Assembly: GCA_022701925.1 (NCBI GenBank)
Contig: JAKONM010000101.1
Coordinates: forward strand, 1 to 7,002
Length of the DNA: 7,002 nucleotides
DNA from: Microbacteriaceae bacterium
GTDB lineage: Bacteria > Actinomycetota > Actinomycetes > Actinomycetales > Microbacteriaceae
Direction: 5' to 3'
A program made the translations under genes and the position numbers. The notes beneath the pieces were generated by a model. It saw only the letters and a program-made list of their open reading frames with translations. It was not told the origin of the DNA and ran no database searches. Shown in pieces: positions 4,927-7,002 of the stretch; the stretch's first letter is position 1, and each line of letters starts with the position of its first letter.

Positions 4927-5572
4927 CGACCTCGTCGACGACGACCTCGAGCAGGTCGCCGCGCCGCGCGACCCGCACGGCGGTGAGCGCGGCGACCACC
5001 GCGTCCGCGCCCAGCTCCGCCGCGGACGCCGAGCCCAGCACGCCCAGCACCGCGCAGCCCGCGGCCCGGCCCGCCTGCACGCCGGCCACGGCGTCCTCGA
5101 CCACCAGGCAGTCCGCGGGATCGACGCCGAGTGCCGCGGCGGCGGCCAGGTAGGGGTCGGGCGCCGGTTTGCCCCACGGCGTGTCCGAGGCGGTCACGAG
5201 CGCGGCCGGCCGGATGCCGACCGCCCCGAGCCGCGCCTCCGCCAGCGGAGCGCTGCACGACGTCGCGATCGCCCAGCGGTCGGGCGGCAGGGCGTCGAGC
5301 AGCTCGGTGGCTCCGGGCAGCCGCTCGATGCCGTCGGTGTCCGCGACCTCGAGGCGCTCGATGTCGAGGAAGGCGCGCGCCGCGTCCGCCGGCGGCACGT
5401 GCTCCGCCACGATGTCGCGCGCCGGCCGGCCCAGCGCGGAGGCGCGGACGCCGAGCCGCACGTCCCAGCGCCGCTCCCACTCCGCCCAGGCCCGGTCCAC
5501 CGCCGGCGTCGAGTCGATCAGGGTGCCGTCCATGTCGAACAGCACCGCGCGCACGGTGAAGACCCGGGTCAT
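4922..5572 (-). CDS. HAD-IA phosphatase, sugar-phosphate type, 216 aa
   Basis: A haloacid dehalogenase-superfamily phosphohydrolase with all four motifs: I, F-D-M-D-G-T-L-I-D-S with Asp13 (nucleophile) and Asp15 (acid/base); II, A-I-A-T-S-C with Thr104; III, G-K-P-A-P-D-P with Lys135; IV, V-V-E-D-A-V-A-G-V-Q-A-G with Glu159 and Asp160. The helical cap between motifs I and II (about 18-88) marks subfamily IA. The D-S-T-x-x-V-x-R-x-W sequence after motif I and the G-K-P-x-P-D-P-Y resemble sugar- or polyol-phosphate phosphatases (2-deoxyglucose-6-phosphate/glycerol-phosphate type). Length is normal. Its ATG overlaps the TGA of the upstream oxidoreductase gene (ATGA) and no ribosome binding site is visible, so it is probably translated by coupling. 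The frame is open far upstream on this strand, but the domain begins here and the upstream part is only a shadow of the oxidoreductase. The exact substrate cannot be read from sequence. Confidence 0.9.
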   Translation of the reverse strand: MTRVFTVRAVLFDMDGTLIDSTPAVDRAWAEWERRWDVRLGVRASALGRPARDIVAEHVPPADAARAFLDIERLEVADTDGIERLPGATELLDALPPDRWAIATSCSAPLAEARLGAVGIRPAALVTASDTPWGKPAPDPYLAAAAALGVDPADCLVVEDAVAGVQAGRAAGCAVLGVLGSASAAELGADAVVAALTAVRVARRGDLLEVVVDEVG

Positions 5573-6477
5573 CCGCGGTCGACCAGCACCACGGTGCGGC
5601 CGCGCACGTGGCCCGCGCGGCTCTCCTCCAGCGCCTCGACCGCCTGGTCCAGCACGAAGCCGCGCTCCACGATCATGCGCAGTGCGCCCTCCTCGTGCAG
5701 CCGCACCGCGAGCTCCAGGGCCGCCACGCGGTCGCCGGGTCGCTGCGACACCTGGACCCCGTGGTCGGGCGCCGAGAAGTCGGCGATCGACACGACCCGC
5801 GCCGGGTCGCCGGTCAGAGAGACCAGGTCGGGGATCACCCCGGCGCCGGCCAGGTCGACCGCGGCGTCGACCTCCGCCACCGCCAGGTCGCGCACGCGGT
5901 CGGGCCAGCCCGCCTCGTACGTGGTGGGCAGGGCGCCCAGCGCCTCCAGGTAGTCGTGGTTCGCCGAGCTGGCGGTGCCGATCACGATCGCGCCCCGCGA
6001 GCGGGCGATCTGCACCGCTGCGGTGCCGACGCCGCCGGCCGCTCCGCTGAGGACCACCGTGTCGCCCTCCACGACGCGCACCGCGTCGAGCGCTCGCAGG
6101 GCCGTCTCGAACGCGACGGGCGTGCCGGCCGCCTCCTCGATCGGCATGCCGTGGGGCCGGGGCGCCCAGGCGTCCAGCACGGCCTGCTCCGCCCAGGTGC
6201 CGCGGCCGAAGCCGAACACCTCGTCGCCCTCCTGCACGCCGGTCACGCCGTCGCCCACCGCGGTGACGACGCCGGCCGCCTCCGAGCCGACGATCGCCGG
6301 CGACGACAGCGGCCTGCCGCCCGCGAAGAACCCCTCGCGCATCTTCCAGTCCGCCGCGTTCACCCCGGCCGCGTGGACGGCGATCCGCACGGTGCCGGGG
6401 CGCGCCTCGGGCGGCGGCACCTCCCCGACCTCGAGCACCTCCGGGCCGCCGAACCGCCGATACAGGACTGCACGCAT
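5569..6477 (-). CDS. Zinc-free quinone oxidoreductase-like MDR enzyme, 302 aa
   Basis: A medium-chain dehydrogenase/reductase that probably reduces quinones or enals with NADPH in the cytoplasm. The GroES-like N-terminal domain (about 1-120) begins M-R-A-V-x-Y-x-x-F-G-G-P-E-V-L-E and includes H-A-A-G-V-N-A-A-D-W-K-M-R-E-G (35-49) and G-S-E-A-A-G-V-V-x-x-V-G (64-75). The nucleotide-binding domain carries S-G-A-A-G-G-V-G-T-A-A-V-Q-I-A-R (144-159), the AxxGxxG pattern of NADPH-dependent quinone oxidoreductases. The Cys/His ligands of the catalytic zinc and the four-Cys structural zinc loop of alcohol dehydrogenases are absent. The start at ATG 6477 is preceded by AGGA at 7 nt and fits the family N-terminus; an in-frame GTG at 6543 would add 22 unrelated residues. 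First gene of a two-gene operon with the HAD phosphatase (4-bp overlap), divergent from the DUF6882 gene. The convergent MarR gene is a plausible regulator. Confidence 0.92.
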   Translation of the reverse strand: MRAVLYRRFGGPEVLEVGEVPPPEARPGTVRIAVHAAGVNAADWKMREGFFAGGRPLSSPAIVGSEAAGVVTAVGDGVTGVQEGDEVFGFGRGTWAEQAVLDAWAPRPHGMPIEEAAGTPVAFETALRALDAVRVVEGDTVVLSGAAGGVGTAAVQIARSRGAIVIGTASSANHDYLEALGALPTTYEAGWPDRVRDLAVAEVDAAVDLAGAGVIPDLVSLTGDPARVVSIADFSAPDHGVQVSQRPGDRVAALELAVRLHEEGALRMIVERGFVLDQAVEALEESRAGHVRGRTVVLVDRG

Positions 6478-6484
6478 GGTCCGA

Positions 6485-6490
6485 TCCTGC
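6485..6490 (-). promoter_or_regulatory. Possible -10 / ribosome binding site region of the oxidoreductase operon
   Basis: On the minus strand, CAGGAT lies 7 nt before the ATG. Read as a -10 (TANNNT-like, with GTCACC 17 nt upstream) it would give an almost leaderless transcript; read as AGGA it is a modest ribosome binding site. The sequence cannot separate the two. The CCGATCC at 6481-6487 (plus strand) overlaps it and also occurs in the MarR operator candidate. Confidence 0.3.
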
Positions 6491-6507
6491 CCGACACGCC
6501 CTGGACG

Positions 6508-6537
6508 GTGACCCGCACCGACGGGGGTGCGTAGCGT
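6508..6537 (+). promoter_or_regulatory. Promoter of the DUF6882 gene (GTGACC-18-TAGCGT)
   Basis: The -35 GTGACC (6508-6513) and -10 TAGCGT (6532-6537), 18 bp apart, form the best promoter in the window. The -10 ends 8 nt before the ATG at 6546, so transcription should start on or within 2 nt of the start codon. There is no Shine-Dalgarno, consistent with a leaderless mRNA. Confidence 0.65.
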
Positions 6538-6545
6538 CGTCACCG

Positions 6546-7002
6546 ATGCCCGACGTCGATCTGACCGCGCTCGCCGACGCCGGCGCGCTCGTCTCCCAGG
6601 AGCACCAGGAGCACCTGGCCGGCGCCTTCACCATGCGCGACCTGGCGGTCGACCCCGCCGCGTCGAGCGTCGCCTTCACCGACGGCGACGGGGTGCGCAC
6701 CGTGTGGCGGGCGCACTTCATCGGCAGCGCGTCGCCCGAGGACGGCACGTGGCTGTGGGGCTGGCAGAACATCAACGACTTCCCGGACGCGTTCGTGCAG
6801 CAGGCGCGCCGCATCCGCACCTTCGGCGGCAAGCACGACGTCGCAGAGCTGGCCGCCGCGCAGCTGCCGTTGACGGACGAGCTGCCCGGCCGCCTGGTGC
6901 GGGCCGTGAAGACCCTGACCGGCGTCACCGCGCACGTGGTGGCGCCGACCGGCTCCGGCGGCACGCGCGCCTGGCTGCTGGTCGACGACGAGTCGCTGCG
7001 CC
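6546..7002 (+). CDS. DUF6882-family protein, 3' end cut off by window
   Basis: The frame is open from the ATG to the end of the window (152 complete codons). Its key feature is G-T-W-L-W-G-W-Q-N (67-75), followed by a helix with Q-Q-A-R-R-I-R-T-F-G-G-K-H-D-V-A-E-L (85-102) and a second helical stretch (111-125). This order (W-x-W-G/A-W-x-N, then a basic amphipathic helix ending G-x-x-H, then L) matches what I know of DUF6882, an actinobacterial family of unknown function. No signal peptide, membrane segment or catalytic motif is visible, so it is probably cytosolic. It appears to be leaderless, directly downstream of a TAGCGT promoter, and is divergent from the quinone oxidoreductase gene with 68 bp between the start codons. 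The family call rests on motif resemblance; the missing C-terminus could hold another domain. Confidence 0.8.
   Translation, partial: MPDVDLTALADAGALVSQEHQEHLAGAFTMRDLAVDPAASSVAFTDGDGVRTVWRAHFIGSASPEDGTWLWGWQNINDFPDAFVQQARRIRTFGGKHDVAELAAAQLPLTDELPGRLVRAVKTLTGVTAHVVAPTGSGGTRAWLLVDDESLR

Noticed and set aside
5573..6964. N-terminal extension of the HAD phosphatase frame
   Set aside because: The extra 464 residues are an out-of-frame shadow of the oxidoreductase and an antisense shadow of the DUF6882 gene; the HAD fold begins at the ATG in the ATGA overlap.
1..7002. CRISPR array, tRNA, rRNA, insertion sequence, prophage or att site
   Set aside because: No spaced direct repeats, no cloverleaf or rRNA-like stretch, no transposase or integrase motifs, and no terminal inverted repeats with target duplications were seen on either strand.

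Overview
The window is very GC-rich DNA with G or C at almost every third codon position, frequent GTG/TTG starts, TANNNT-type -10 boxes and at least one leaderless-looking gene. Together with the families present (DUF2510, the DUF1524 secreted HNH nuclease, DUF6882) this points to a high-GC actinomycete (Actinomycetota); the genus cannot be named from the sequence alone. Nothing in the window looks recently acquired: there is no transposase, integrase, tRNA, rRNA or CRISPR array, and codon use is uniform.

Layout, left to right. (1) 1-792, plus: the C-terminal bulk of a secreted two-domain Ig-like/FlgD-like protein whose first codons lie outside the window. It converges on (2) 813-1151, minus: a small lipoprotein. 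(3) 1286-1462, minus: a 58-residue stand-alone DUF2510 protein. (4) 1581-3068, plus: a type B carboxylesterase with a complete catalytic triad, divergent from gene 3. The 118-bp gap between genes 3 and 4 holds a strong inverted repeat that looks like a TetR-family operator. (5) 3151-4326, plus: a membrane-anchored, externally facing HNH (DUF1524) nuclease with a cysteine-containing C-terminal tail module. (6) 4443-4919, plus: a MarR-family repressor whose predicted promoter is bracketed by two copies of CGGATCCCG. (7) and (8) 4922-6477, minus: a two-gene operon of a zinc-free quinone-oxidoreductase-like enzyme followed, through an ATGA overlap, by a HAD-IA sugar-phosphate-type phosphatase. It converges on the MarR gene with only 2 bp between the stop codons. 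(9) 6546-7002, plus: the start of a DUF6882 protein, divergent from the oxidoreductase and probably leaderless.

Functionally this is mostly a chain of small, independently transcribed housekeeping or accessory genes. The MarR regulator plus quinone-oxidoreductase pairing, and the operator-bearing esterase/DUF2510 divergon, are the two places where the sequence suggests a regulated detoxification or xenobiotic-response function. Gene density is high: no gene-free stretch exceeds about 135 bp. I did not find evidence for a large undescribed system; the more interesting items are regulatory architecture and small proteins.
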